Origin: Pseudomonadota bacterium
GTDB lineage: Bacteria > Desulfobacterota > Desulfobulbia > Desulfobulbales > JAGXFP01
Length of the DNA stretch: 64,000 nt
NCBI GenBank assembly: GCA_018823285.1
Contig: JAHJIQ010000013.1
Span: forward strand, 25,593-89,592
Reading direction: 5' to 3'
The translations under genes were made by a program, and so were the position numbers. Below, one piece after another: positions 43,894 to 54,339 of the stretch. How positions within the stretch are numbered: position 1 is the first letter of the stretch; the number at the start of each line of letters is the position of its first letter. The notes under the pieces were generated by a model. That model was not told where the DNA came from, ran no database searches, and saw only the letters and a list, made by a program, of their open reading frames with translations.

Positions 43894-45183
43894 TCAGGGC
43901 ACGATTTTCAGGATTGCACTGGACCGCCAGTTGTTCGGACCGTAGTCGCTCGATCCCTCAAGTCCGGAAGTTGTGCAGGTATTGTCTACCAGCCCGGGCT
44001 CGGTTTCCGGGGCATCCTCAGCAACACAGTTTGGACTATTGGTCCCCCCTACTGTTAATTCACCCGTGAAACCGTTGCGCGAAGACGACGCAAGGGAAAC
44101 ACCTGAGATACTGTTGTCCGTAGCAGTGATATTCCGCAACACGTTATCGTTTGAAAAAGAAGAAAGAGAGAGCCCGGTGGAATTTCCATCGGCAACAACC
44201 CCGGACAGGGTGTTTTCTGAAGACCCTACCAGAAAAATCCCGTAATTTGTACCGGTGGCGGTGACTCCGACCAGAGAGTTTGTCGAAGAATCATTCAACC
44301 AGATACCATTGCCGCCCCCTGAACCGGTGACCGTGATATCTTTCAAGGTATTATTGGTTGACGAAGAAAGCTTCACCCCGGCCATTGAAGCATTGGACAC
44401 TGCCACTTTATTGAGAGTTGAATAGTGGGTGATGTAGAAATTGACACCAATACCATCTGTTGAGCCGGCGGCATCAAATGCCCCCTCTATCCAGACGAAA
44501 GAAAGACCGGCAACTGTTTTCAGACTTCCGGAAAGGGTAACCCCGGGCTTTACAAGCAAGGATATTTTATTGGTGCCAAATTCATATAAGCCGCCATTGT
44601 CTACCGTAACGAGATAAACCTTGCCCTCAGTTGTCATATTGCCGGTGTTGCCGCCGTTATCAATCTCGATGGGATTATTCCACCAGACAGCCGGCGTGGT
44701 CTCAAAAACAACTGCGCCATTCCCGTCCCTGACCGTGATTTTGTTCAGCAGCCATTGCGCGGTATCAAAATCGATCAGATCGGAAAGCCCCTTGCCGCTT
44801 TTAAGTCCGGTGGAGAACATCAGCACCGGGCTTTTGGTGGGATCGCATTCCCAATCAAAAGCACCGAGATCATCCGTTGCGCTAAGTCCACTGCAGGATG
44901 TTTTGTCCCCTGCATATACCGCACGCTGCAAACCGCCGTTGGAACAAGAAACATTGTCCGTTGAATAACACCGGGTACCGTCGTTTTTGACGTAATCGTT
45001 CCAGTTTTCGCCATCGGTGTACAGAGGTGAAATTGAAGTGCTGTACTGGGCCGCAGGAGAGCTGGGCGGGGTGGTGGGTCCTCCGGTGCTTCCATCGCCG
45101 CCGGCGCCGCCGCCGCATCCGCTCACCATGACTAAAATTAAAACCAGAGAACAAGCCCGAAAAAAACAATTTCCAATGTTCAC
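43894..45183 (-). CDS. Lipoprotein with NosD-like parallel beta-helix repeats
   Basis: This 429-residue lipoprotein has the lipobox LVMVSGCGGG, so Cys at about 23 would be lipidated. A Gly/Ser/Pro linker follows. Residues 210-390 hold short repeats such as NNTLKDITVTGSGGGNGIWL, TNSLVGVTATGTNYGIFL and ENTLSGVVADGNSTGLSL, about 22-25 residues apart, as in right-handed parallel beta-helices of the NosD/pectate-lyase-like group. No catalytic residues are assigned. The start is GTG 45183 with GGGGAGG upstream. It begins 60 bases after the stop of the 75-heme cytochrome on the same strand, so it is probably the second gene of that transcript and could be a surface partner. Confidence 0.82.
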   Translation of the reverse strand: MNIGNCFFRACSLVLILVMVSGCGGGAGGDGSTGGPTTPPSSPAAQYSTSISPLYTDGENWNDYVKNDGTRCYSTDNVSCSNGGLQRAVYAGDKTSCSGLSATDDLGAFDWECDPTKSPVLMFSTGLKSGKGLSDLIDFDTAQWLLNKITVRDGNGAVVFETTPAVWWNNPIEIDNGGNTGNMTTEGKVYLVTVDNGGLYEFGTNKISLLVKPGVTLSGSLKTVAGLSFVWIEGAFDAAGSTDGIGVNFYITHYSTLNKVAVSNASMAGVKLSSSTNNTLKDITVTGSGGGNGIWLNDSSTNSLVGVTATGTNYGIFLVGSSENTLSGVVADGNSTGLSLSSFSNDNVLRNITATDNSISGVSLASSSRNGFTGELTVGGTNSPNCVAEDAPETEPGLVDNTCTTSGLEGSSDYGPNNWRSSAILKIVP

Positions 45184-45195
45184 AACAACCTCCCC

Positions 45196-45213
45196 TTTTC
45201 ACCCTTCGGGTAT
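45196..45213. repeat. Short fragment of repeat A
   Basis: TTTTCACCCTTCGGGTAT is identical to part of the 55-bp unit at 13.9 kb. It sits in the 60-base gap between the 75-heme cytochrome and the lipoprotein gene, just upstream of the latter's ribosome site. Confidence 0.6.
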
Positions 45214-45243
45214 CTGTTCAGAGCAAAACTGCGCTCTTTTAGG

Positions 45244-48200
45244 TCAATCAAAGTGCGGCACCTTTACAGAAGTACTCGATCCGATCTTGCCGCACTGACC
45301 TTCCCAGTCGTTAAATGAGCCGCATGGAATGGTCACATAAGTAGTTTTTGCTGGTACAGGATTGCCCACCAGATCCCTTAAACCTTTAACGTAACCAGCA
45401 AGTTTATCGTCTTCTTTGTAGATTTTGCCATACTTGTCATTTAAATCGCCGATGCCGCCTTTCATAGCTGGATACTCACCTTTTTCCGCAAAGACATTCA
45501 ATGTTTTGATACCTGCTGCTTTTTGCAGATTATCTATCTGAGTGGTCCCCCTAGTTTTTCCATCACTGCCGGTGGCCCACATGTTCGTTGCCACCGGGCG
45601 GGCGTGATAGACATTGATCCGTCGGCCCTTTTGCACCTCGTTATGGCAGCCGAGACAGATACCGTAATTTTTTACAACTATGGTCGAATTGCTCAAAGAG
45701 TCCAGCTTGTGGACCGTCTTCACAGTAGCGATCGAATTGATCTTGGATTTTTCAGCGACCCCGGCCCACTGATATGCCTTTTCATATATTTCCAGTCCAT
45801 TGCTATTGCCGTCATTTGTATGGCACTGGGAACAGACCAGTTTTTTCGGCAATGTCGCCGGACCGGTTACAGTGTAGGTGTTCTTCCAGTCAGCAGTAGG
45901 CTCCCAGTTAGGAGGGGGGGCGAGGGTGGGGCCGCCGCGCGGATCATCATGACACTCATCACAATTGCCAGCCTGTGCTGCAGCGTTATTGTGGTGCGCG
46001 CCGCCATAGGTTGTTGCGCTTGTGCTGCCGCCGGCTCCTTCGGTAGTAGTGGTTGTCATATATGGCCCATGGCAGGTCAGACAGCTGGCAGTTCGATAAT
46101 CGGCAAGAGCCGCGCCAAGGCGGGCGTCACCGTTGGTTCCTCCGGCCGGATCGCCGATTTTGACGGCACCGTTCCCGCCGACATGACAATCTGCACATAC
46201 ATGGAATCCCACAGTGATACCTTCGGCGGGTATCGTATGACAGCTGATGCATACCGAGGAACCGGTAAAATCAGTGTCGGGATGGCCGCCGTGGGGATCT
46301 ATTCGCGGGCCATGACAGGCTGCACATTTTGCAGGGACGGTACTGCCCGCCGTAATGGCGTTTACCACAACCGTATTAGTGCTGCCATGACAGGTCATGC
46401 AATCAATCTCCGATCCTGCCGGGGTGCCCAGATCATTACTCACTACAGTACGTCCGATATGCCCTGCTGACAGATTGCTGAACACGGCATGACAATTCAC
46501 GCATGGGTCTACATTCACGGGCGGAGGATTGTCAAAGACTGGTTGCGTGTGAACCGTATTATCGACATCAACATGGCATGCGGCACATTGTTCATTGACA
46601 TAGTAGCTGTTCCTGGTGTCCCCATGATGGGCGGCGATAATGCTCGTGGTGTTTGCCGCCAAAGGATGACAGGTCAGACAAGTGGCATTGCGCCAATCAC
46701 CGAGCTTTGAAGCTTCTCTTGCATCACCGACACTGCCGTTGGCGGGCTCTCGGATGGTGGTTTCGTCGCCGCCCAAAGGATTGTCATGGCAAAGCAGACA
46801 CTGATTGGCGTGAATTCCGGCGGTTACGTTAGTTTCGAAATGGCAGCTGTTGCAGTTGCCGTAGGAACTGAAATGGGTGGAATCATGACCGCCATGGGGC
46901 AGAGCGCGGACCCCGTGACAATCGGCACAGGATGCATTATCTGGAGAAGCGGTCGAACTTCTGCCGTTGGCAATGGCATCGACAACCAGTTGATTCGCGC
47001 TCAGATGACAGGTGGCGCAGGTCATCACACTGCCGGCAGCTTCGTTGTTTTCACCACCGGTTAAATCCTTGGATGCAATCACCAGCCCGACATGGGCGGT
47101 GCTGATATTGGCATACCCCGTGCCGTTATATCCCATAAAGGAGTGACAGGAATCGCACTGCCCGGAAACATTATTAAAAGCGACCGTGTTCTCCTGGGTC
47201 GGGTTGTCTTCATACAGGGCATTGTCGTGCTCACCGCGATGGTCGCTGTCTCTCCCGATATGACATTGGGAACAGGCGCTTGGCGTACCGACGATATGGT
47301 TTAAAGCTGATCCCCGCAAAGTGCCGTTATTGGCAGCGACATAGACATGGCAGAGGTCGCAGGTGTTGCCATGAACCTGCGTCTGCACGTTGCCGGGGTG
47401 GCAGAATGCCGTTGAACAGACCGCCTCAGACAGCACCCTTGTTGGGTGGGTGTCGCCGATCACGGTGTGGGAAGCGGCAAAATTTCCGGTGTAACCGCTG
47501 TGGCAGTCCACACAGGCCTGAATCGCCCCGTTGTCGGAACCGTCGTATATTGCCTGAATAACGGCTGCATCCGCACTCTGATGGCATTTCCCACAGTCTG
47601 GGGAATCAACCCCGCCGACCACCTTGTGAGTGCCGGTAATGATGTTGGGCTCCGTATGACAGGTGGTTGAGCAGTAGCCGGTGCCGTCGGTGATGGTATT
47701 GTGGATAATCGCCGGATGGTATCTGCTGCCGTCGCCGACTGATTTCAGGTCGCCGGAAATCACGATATTGTCAATGGCCACATCATTCTGGTACAGGACG
47801 CCGGTGCCGACCCGATATTGAATTCTGATCTTGAAGTCACCATTGGTATACACTTCCGGATCAGCATAGCCGATGAAATCGATGGGGCCGGTGCTCTGCC
47901 AGACATCTCCCGTGCTTCCGGTATGGATGTCCGTCGACCGCCAGGTCGTGCCGTCCCATGCTGCAGCCGAGAGGACCGCATCATCGTTATCGGCAATATT
48001 CATGTTGTAGCTGAAGCTGATCGACAGCGAATCATAGAGCGAGGCATCAAAGGTATTGCTCACCAGATACTGGACAGTCCCGGCGGCCAGCAGGTCACTG
48101 CCGTTCGTTGCGTCAAGGTCGCCGCTGCCGCCGCAGTTGGTCGGGTCAATTACCGTAATTCCGTTAGGGATTGCGATGCTGGTATTCCGTTCACTCACCG

Positions 48201-51200
48201 GCGCGGCATTTGAAATGTCCCAGATGATGAACGCATCGGTCAACTGGTCCTTCTCCCTCGGCCAGAGGTTGATGGTATGGGTGCCGGCGGAGAGGAATAC
48301 CTGATTGCTGCCCGCTTGTCGATTGCTGGTCCAGGTCCAGGCGCCTACTGGTGTTTCGGTGATGATTCCAACCAGCGTGTTATCAACCCCCCACATGGTG
48401 GAGTCGCCGCTTGTATTATTCCAGTCACCATCCTGCAGACGCATACTGATCTGATAAGTGCCGTCGGCAGGAATAACCACGGTATAATCGGTCCTCGCGC
48501 CCTGGGGAGTATTAGAGGTGCCGCCGGTGGTTGTCCGCAGGTACCGGCCGTTGTTGGCGCCGGAAACATTTGAAGCGACCGACCAGTCATACGTCCCGGG
48601 GACAATCGTATTCTCATAATTTTCCGCCTCGATATAGGTCCCGCGGGGATCGACGGTACAGGCAGCCGAAGCCGGGGAACTCTCAAGAAGGATATATTCT
48701 CCGTTCCCGTTCGCAGGCCCGGTCCCGGCGCTGTCGCTTGCCCCGCTCCAGATCATCCATTGGGCAGCGCCGTTCACATCGGTCGCTTCAGTCCAGTTGC
48801 CGAAGGTGGAACCGGCGGCCTGGCCGGTGATCAGGTTTGTGAAATCATCCGTCTGGTTGAACGGCGTGTTTGTGCCGTCGCCGCTATCGTTATGGCAGGT
48901 CAGACAATCACCGCCGGTTCCGCCGGTGCGGGCCGCATAATTGACATTGTCATTCGGGATAATGACACCTCCGGAGGCGCTGTAATCCACCAGTGCATCA
49001 CCGCCGTTCACATGACAAACCGCGCAGGTTTCGAGACTGTTGGCGGCCGCTCTCCGGTTATGGAGATTGGTGATGTAGTTGCGGTTGCTCTGCGGATCGT
49101 GACAGAAGGTGCATTCCGTTTTCTCCCTGACAAAGGTGTCCGGTTGAGGATGCCCGCCATGATCCGCGACCAGCGGGCTGTGGCAGCCGGCACACTCTAC
49201 GGGGTTCTGATCCGTTGCGCCGGCGTTAATGGCGGCGTCAACCTTTGCTTGTGTCATCTCCGGCAGTTTTGCCCCCTGGCTGTAGTTATGGCAGCTCAGG
49301 CAATCCATCCCTGCAGTGTAGGTTGTGGTTGAGGTCAAAGCGATATGTACGGTGTGCAAGTCTGTATTGACAAAGCTGCCATGGCAACTTTTACAATCCA
49401 AACTCGGATTATTCACCTCGGTTAACGGAGTTGTGGCCAAATTATGGGTATTATTATGGGCGTCGGTTGTATCAGCAACAGTCAGACCGTGCAGCCGATA
49501 ACTCCCCTTCACCACATGACACCCTTCACAGGTTACGGAAAGATTGTTTGCCGGGGCAATGGCGCTATTGATAACCGCAGTGGCGCTGGCGCTCCCTGAG
49601 TCACCGGCGGCATGGCATTTCAGACAGTCTCCGGTTGTCATATGGGTATTGAGCTGGGCCACGCCGGTGGTCATAGCCCTGTGGCAACCCAGGCAGTTTG
49701 CCGATGATAGATTATGCTTTGCTCCCACCGAAGCTGCAGTCAGGCCATGCCTCTTGATGGACGGAAAAACCGCCTGGTTATGACATTCGGTACAAGTTGT
49801 CGTCGAACCGGCAAAGCGGGTCAGATCAAACGGCACGGTGGTGAGATACGGGATGATCGTGTAATGACAGTTTGCACAGTCGTACGAATGGATCTGACTG
49901 ATCGTTCCGCTATGACAGGTAACGCACTCGCCATTTGCGGTAATCGGGGCATACCCTTTACTCGCAGCGCCCAGATGATCATTTGGCGGGGTGGTCGGGT
50001 GAGGATCAGTCCGGGGAGTATGGCAATCCGCGCAGGAGGCAGGGTTCGCGGCAATGCCTCCGGCGATTGCCGCGTCCACCCTCGCCCGGGTCATCCCCGC
50101 CAGAACACCTTGAGTATAATCATGACAACTCAGGCAGTTCATCCCCGAACCATAGGTCGTGGTTGAAGACATGGCGAAGTGGCCGACAACCAGGTTCGGC
50201 CCGGCAAAGGAGGGATGACAGGTTGCACAGTTGCCGATTGCGGCTGGTTCCTGGCTCGGGCTGTCTTCAAAGACGGTATTGTTATGAATGTCTGCAGTGT
50301 TGGCTACCGTTTGCCCGTGCCGCCGGTAATCACCTTTCACGGCATGACATTGCTCGCAGGTCACCGGGAGATTTGGTTTCGGTGCGGTAGCGGTCTCGAT
50401 AACAGCGACACTACTCGTGCCGTTTGCGGTGTCTACGGCAGCATGACAATTCAGGCAATCGCCGGAGACCATGTGCTCATTGAGCTGCGCCAGACCGGAG
50501 GTCATGGTGTCATGACAGGCCAGGCAGGTGATCGAGGACAGATTATGAATGGTCCCGACCTCAGCGGCGGTTATGCCGTGCCTCCTGATGGTCGGAACAG
50601 TTCCACCGCTGTGGCAGTCGGTACACGATGTCGTGGACCCGGCAAACTGGGCCAGATTCAAGGGGGTGGTGATTAATCCAGTCATTGAGGCGGTATGACA
50701 GGTCTCACAGGTGGCGTGGACCTCGACTACGATATCGCCGTTGTGGCAATTTGTACATTCGGCGTTCGGGGTGATTGGCGCATATCCGCCACTCCCGTCG
50801 ACAGTATGCACGACATTCGGATGATCATCCGAACGGACACCGCCATGACAATCTGCACAGTAGACAGTAGCCAGTGAGTTGCCTGCTGAACTTTTACCTT
50901 TATTGATGGCTGCGTCAATATTATCCTCTCCAAGCGTTCCCAGAAGCACATCAGTGGGCAGCCCATTGACCTCAACTGTGGCCACGGGATTATAGTAATG
51001 GCAACTGCCACAATTCATGCCCGTTGAATACGTCGTGGTGGCGGCCAGGGCCAGATGCCCTGTCGCAACCGACGCCATGGCGCTATGACAGTCAGTGCTG
51101 CTGCAGGTCAGTGCGGGAGTCGCATCGAAGGCGGTGTTATTGTGAATATCGGTTGTATCAGCACCGCTCATTCCGTGGAGTGTATAATCCCCCTTCACTT

Positions 51201-54200
51201 CATGGCACTGCTCGCACGCTACGCTGAGATTATCGGCGGGAGCTACTGCTGCAGCAATAGTGTCCATGGCGCTGGTCCCATTGGCGGTGTCGGGAGCGCC
51301 ATGACACACCATACAGTCGCCGGTCGCCATGTGCCCATTAAGCTGCACGGTTCCGTCATCAATATTGTCGTGACAGCTCAGACAGGCGACTGAGTACATA
51401 TTGTGCCGTGCCCCGACAGCACCCACAATCAAGCCGTGATTCCTGATGGCCGGGAAGGCAACGGAATCATGGCAATCGGTACAGGTGGTTGTGGAATCTT
51501 TAAATTGGGTCAGGTCATAGGGTGTTACCGCAAGGTCCTGCAAATTCAGATCATGGCAGGACCTGCAGTCATACTGATGGGTCTCGGAAATTGTAGCGTT
51601 GTGGCAAACCGTACACTCCGGAGAAGGTGTGATCGGAGGATAACCGTTACCGGCCACGTCCAGATGATCGTTTTCCGGGGTCGGCGGATGTCGGTCCGTT
51701 ACCGTGTCGATACGCACCCCATGACAATCGGCGCAGGACGCCGGCGTGCTCAATGAAGCGACACCGGCGTCGATGACCGTATCGATATCAGCGGTCAGTT
51801 TGCCGCCTGCATAGTTATGACAGCTCTGGCAACTCATCCCGAAACCATAGGTTGTTGTCGCAGAGAGGGCGAAATGGCCCATCACCAGATTCGGAACACC
51901 GAAGGACGCGTGACAGATTGTGCACTTGTTCTTTATGGTGGCCGGTTCCGGGCTCGGGCTGTCTTCATAGACGGTGTTATTGTGAGCGTCGTAGGTATCG
52001 AACACCGTCATCCCGTGCAGCCGGTAATCGCCCTTGAATGCATGGCACTGCTCGCAGGTTACCGGCACGTTCAAGTCGGAAGGGTCCGGCGGAGTCGAGG
52101 GATCGGTCGGATCAAGTATCAGGGTGGTCGCCCGATAAATAACGTTTGTCGCGCTGGTCCCGTTTACCGTATTCGGGGCGTTATGGCAGATCAAGCAGCT
52201 GTTCCCGCCTCCCAGGTGCAGATTCAACTGCGCCAGGCCGTTGGCCATGTTGTCATGACAGCTCTGGCAGATGGCGGAAGAAAGGTCGTGAATCGAACCG
52301 ACCGTGGCTGCGGAATTACCGTGGTTTGAAACCCCGGTGAGGGTATGGCAATCCTTGCAGGAAGTGGCCGAACCGGCAAACTGCGTAAAATCCGGGTTGG
52401 TCCGCATGGCAGGCGCTTTCGCATGACAGGTGGCGCATGACGTGATATGCGCGCTCCCCGGGTCGCTGTAGGCTGCATGGCAGGGCAGGCACTCGGCATC
52501 GACCATGATCGGCGGATACCCGTTATAGCCCGGCGCCACGTGATCGACATACCCGTGCGGTTCGGTCTGGGCGCCATGGCAGTCGGCGCAGGCCGGGGGC
52601 TCGGGAGATGCAGCCGTGCTGACACCGGCAGCAATTGCCGCGGCAACCGTTGCATCGTCAAGCTTGCTGCCGGGTGTATGGCAACTCTGGCAGGTCATCC
52701 CCTGCGGGAAGGTCACTGTTTTACGATTCAGGTGACGAGCCGGAATATCCGGCGCAGCACCATGACAGGCCGCGGCACTGCATCCGCCCTGAATCGCGGC
52801 GGGTTCGACAATATTGTTCTGGCCGCCCTCATAAACCGAGGGATGATCAGGAGCAGGATTGTGTTTACCGCCCCCGTGGCAGGTTTTGCAGTTACTTGAA
52901 GGACTGGTGTGGTTTGCTGCCAGGCTGATCAATGTTCCGTCGGCGGGGTTGTGACACAAGGTGCAACTTGCCACTGCGGTTCCGCCGTTGAAATGCACTT
53001 CATTTACGGTGTTGAAAGGCCCGGTTACCGATACATGGCAGGTTTCACAACTGTTGTCCGTGGTGGCGGTTATTGCGATGGGGTGAGTGTCGGAGTCATG
53101 ATCTTTCCAGTTGGCTCCTTTGCCGACGTGACAAATTACGCAGGTGACCTTTGTGAAGTTCTGGTCCCGGATATATCTGCCGCTGCCGTCAATCAGGCGA
53201 TCGGCGCCATCAAACGAGTGATCCGGGGAGGCTTCAAGCGCACCATGATTGGTCACACTCTCCGCCCTGACGGTTACATTATTTATAAACAGGGAGGTCA
53301 CCGGATGGCAGCTGTAGCAGCTTGGGTGCCCCGCCTCGGCTTTCTCGAAGCTCGTATGACATGAAACGCAGTTGGCATCACCGGTCAGAAAATTTGCATG
53401 ATCCGCCCCGGGAGCAAAACCGGCTGTATGCTGATGACAGACCATACATGGTGCATTGGGCCCGTGAACGGTCGCACCGTTTCCGGAGTTGTCGTTGTTC
53501 CAGTAGAGGACTGTTCGTGGGTGGCAGACCTGACAGATCCCGAACGGTGTTTGCGAGGTGGAGCTGTCGACAAAGCCGCGGTCGGCTCCTGTACTGTTCA
53601 GGGGGCTGAATGACTTGATGTATTTCTCGCCGTTGCCATTGGCGTCAAGCATATAGCTGCGCAGTGATTGGCCGTATAAAATGGCGAAATTCAGGCCGTC
53701 TGACGTCGGCAGCCGGCCTTTCAGGGTGATGGTCGAGTTATCGGCAGCGATGATTTCATAGGTGTCTCCGAGGTTCTCATAGTTGATCATGAGTATCAGG
53801 CCGCGGCTGTCATCCTCGGCACTGCTTTTATCGGAATGACCTCCTTTAGCGTTCCAGGTTGATGGATCTGACCAGTCAGGCAGTGCGGACAATCCGGAAT
53901 AGGATATCGTGGTCTTCCCAGCCGGATAATTGGCTTCCGGTGAGGTTGTGGCTAAGGTGGTGACCACCGTTCCGGTTGCCAGATAGGCATCCGGGTCAAT
54001 ACCTGCCCAGGAACGGATATTGTCCTGAAAATGGGGGTCATGACAATCAATACACTGGGTCGTCCAGGTCTCTGTGCCGTTGATCTCCAGATCGGAATGA
54101 AGCGTGTGTTGCGGCGCCGTCCCTTCCGGGCCATGACACCCTAGACAGATCACATTGTTGACGGTATCATCAATGTTGCCCGGCACATGATTATCATAGG

Positions 54201-54339
54201 CGGGATGCACGTGGCAATCGTTGCACCTGATGCCGTTTGATTCATTATGAGGCGTATCGGTATAATAGGCCAGAGCAGTGTTCAATCCGGCCAGCGCAAA
54301 CAACATGGCCGTCAATACAATACAGGTTCTCTTGAGCAT
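45244..54339 (-). CDS. Giant exported multiheme c-type cytochrome, about 75 heme-binding motifs
   Basis: This 3031-residue protein has a signal peptide (about 1-24, ALAGLNTALA). By eye it has 71 CX2CH, three CX4CH (near 520, 1077 and 2307) and one CX3CH (CSTTCH near 2222). The start resembles that of the 35-heme protein (TPHNESNGIRCNDCH; YGQSLRSYMLDANGNG). From about residue 500 to 1800 it is built of tandem modules of about 280 residues and nine heme motifs, each containing CEQCHxxKGDYxxHG (near 761, 1041, 1328 and 1606). A heme-free segment at about 1828-2195 looks like a carbohydrate-binding module (GTYIEAENYENT). About 20 further hemes follow. It is probably surface-exposed or extracellular (inference). 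GGGGAAAGG precedes the ATG. The beta-helix lipoprotein follows. Confidence 0.94.
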   Translation of the reverse strand: MLKRTCIVLTAMLFALAGLNTALAYYTDTPHNESNGIRCNDCHVHPAYDNHVPGNIDDTVNNVICLGCHGPEGTAPQHTLHSDLEINGTETWTTQCIDCHDPHFQDNIRSWAGIDPDAYLATGTVVTTLATTSPEANYPAGKTTISYSGLSALPDWSDPSTWNAKGGHSDKSSAEDDSRGLILMINYENLGDTYEIIAADNSTITLKGRLPTSDGLNFAILYGQSLRSYMLDANGNGEKYIKSFSPLNSTGADRGFVDSSTSQTPFGICQVCHPRTVLYWNNDNSGNGATVHGPNAPCMVCHQHTAGFAPGADHANFLTGDANCVSCHTSFEKAEAGHPSCYSCHPVTSLFINNVTVRAESVTNHGALEASPDHSFDGADRLIDGSGRYIRDQNFTKVTCVICHVGKGANWKDHDSDTHPIAITATTDNSCETCHVSVTGPFNTVNEVHFNGGTAVASCTLCHNPADGTLISLAANHTSPSSNCKTCHGGGKHNPAPDHPSVYEGGQNNIVEPAAIQGGCSAAACHGAAPDIPARHLNRKTVTFPQGMTCQSCHTPGSKLDDATVAAAIAAGVSTAASPEPPACADCHGAQTEPHGYVDHVAPGYNGYPPIMVDAECLPCHAAYSDPGSAHITSCATCHAKAPAMRTNPDFTQFAGSATSCKDCHTLTGVSNHGNSAATVGSIHDLSSAICQSCHDNMANGLAQLNLHLGGGNSCLICHNAPNTVNGTSATNVIYRATTLILDPTDPSTPPDPSDLNVPVTCEQCHAFKGDYRLHGMTVFDTYDAHNNTVYEDSPSPEPATIKNKCTICHASFGVPNLVMGHFALSATTTYGFGMSCQSCHNYAGGKLTADIDTVIDAGVASLSTPASCADCHGVRIDTVTDRHPPTPENDHLDVAGNGYPPITPSPECTVCHNATISETHQYDCRSCHDLNLQDLAVTPYDLTQFKDSTTTCTDCHDSVAFPAIRNHGLIVGAVGARHNMYSVACLSCHDNIDDGTVQLNGHMATGDCMVCHGAPDTANGTSAMDTIAAAVAPADNLSVACEQCHEVKGDYTLHGMSGADTTDIHNNTAFDATPALTCSSTDCHSAMASVATGHLALAATTTYSTGMNCGSCHYYNPVATVEVNGLPTDVLLGTLGEDNIDAAINKGKSSAGNSLATVYCADCHGGVRSDDHPNVVHTVDGSGGYAPITPNAECTNCHNGDIVVEVHATCETCHTASMTGLITTPLNLAQFAGSTTSCTDCHSGGTVPTIRRHGITAAEVGTIHNLSSITCLACHDTMTSGLAQLNEHMVSGDCLNCHAAVDTANGTSSVAVIETATAPKPNLPVTCEQCHAVKGDYRRHGQTVANTADIHNNTVFEDSPSQEPAAIGNCATCHPSFAGPNLVVGHFAMSSTTTYGSGMNCLSCHDYTQGVLAGMTRARVDAAIAGGIAANPASCADCHTPRTDPHPTTPPNDHLGAASKGYAPITANGECVTCHSGTISQIHSYDCANCHYTIIPYLTTVPFDLTRFAGSTTTCTECHNQAVFPSIKRHGLTAASVGAKHNLSSANCLGCHRAMTTGVAQLNTHMTTGDCLKCHAAGDSGSASATAVINSAIAPANNLSVTCEGCHVVKGSYRLHGLTVADTTDAHNNTHNLATTPLTEVNNPSLDCKSCHGSFVNTDLHTVHIALTSTTTYTAGMDCLSCHNYSQGAKLPEMTQAKVDAAINAGATDQNPVECAGCHSPLVADHGGHPQPDTFVREKTECTFCHDPQSNRNYITNLHNRRAAANSLETCAVCHVNGGDALVDYSASGGVIIPNDNVNYAARTGGTGGDCLTCHNDSGDGTNTPFNQTDDFTNLITGQAAGSTFGNWTEATDVNGAAQWMIWSGASDSAGTGPANGNGEYILLESSPASAACTVDPRGTYIEAENYENTIVPGTYDWSVASNVSGANNGRYLRTTTGGTSNTPQGARTDYTVVIPADGTYQISMRLQDGDWNNTSGDSTMWGVDNTLVGIITETPVGAWTWTSNRQAGSNQVFLSAGTHTINLWPREKDQLTDAFIIWDISNAAPVSERNTSIAIPNGITVIDPTNCGGSGDLDATNGSDLLAAGTVQYLVSNTFDASLYDSLSISFSYNMNIADNDDAVLSAAAWDGTTWRSTDIHTGSTGDVWQSTGPIDFIGYADPEVYTNGDFKIRIQYRVGTGVLYQNDVAIDNIVISGDLKSVGDGSRYHPAIIHNTITDGTGYCSTTCHTEPNIITGTHKVVGGVDSPDCGKCHQSADAAVIQAIYDGSDNGAIQACVDCHSGYTGNFAASHTVIGDTHPTRVLSEAVCSTAFCHPGNVQTQVHGNTCDLCHVYVAANNGTLRGSALNHIVGTPSACSQCHIGRDSDHRGEHDNALYEDNPTQENTVAFNNVSGQCDSCHSFMGYNGTGYANISTAHVGLVIASKDLTGGENNEAAGSVMTCATCHLSANQLVVDAIANGRSSTASPDNASCADCHGVRALPHGGHDSTHFSSYGNCNSCHFETNVTAGIHANQCLLCHDNPLGGDETTIREPANGSVGDAREASKLGDWRNATCLTCHPLAANTTSIIAAHHGDTRNSYYVNEQCAACHVDVDNTVHTQPVFDNPPPVNVDPCVNCHAVFSNLSAGHIGRTVVSNDLGTPAGSEIDCMTCHGSTNTVVVNAITAGSTVPAKCAACHGPRIDPHGGHPDTDFTGSSVCISCHTIPAEGITVGFHVCADCHVGGNGAVKIGDPAGGTNGDARLGAALADYRTASCLTCHGPYMTTTTTEGAGGSTSATTYGGAHHNNAAAQAGNCDECHDDPRGGPTLAPPPNWEPTADWKNTYTVTGPATLPKKLVCSQCHTNDGNSNGLEIYEKAYQWAGVAEKSKINSIATVKTVHKLDSLSNSTIVVKNYGICLGCHNEVQKGRRINVYHARPVATNMWATGSDGKTRGTTQIDNLQKAAGIKTLNVFAEKGEYPAMKGGIGDLNDKYGKIYKEDDKLAGYVKGLRDLVGNPVPAKTTYVTIPCGSFNDWEGQCGKIGSSTSVKVPHFD

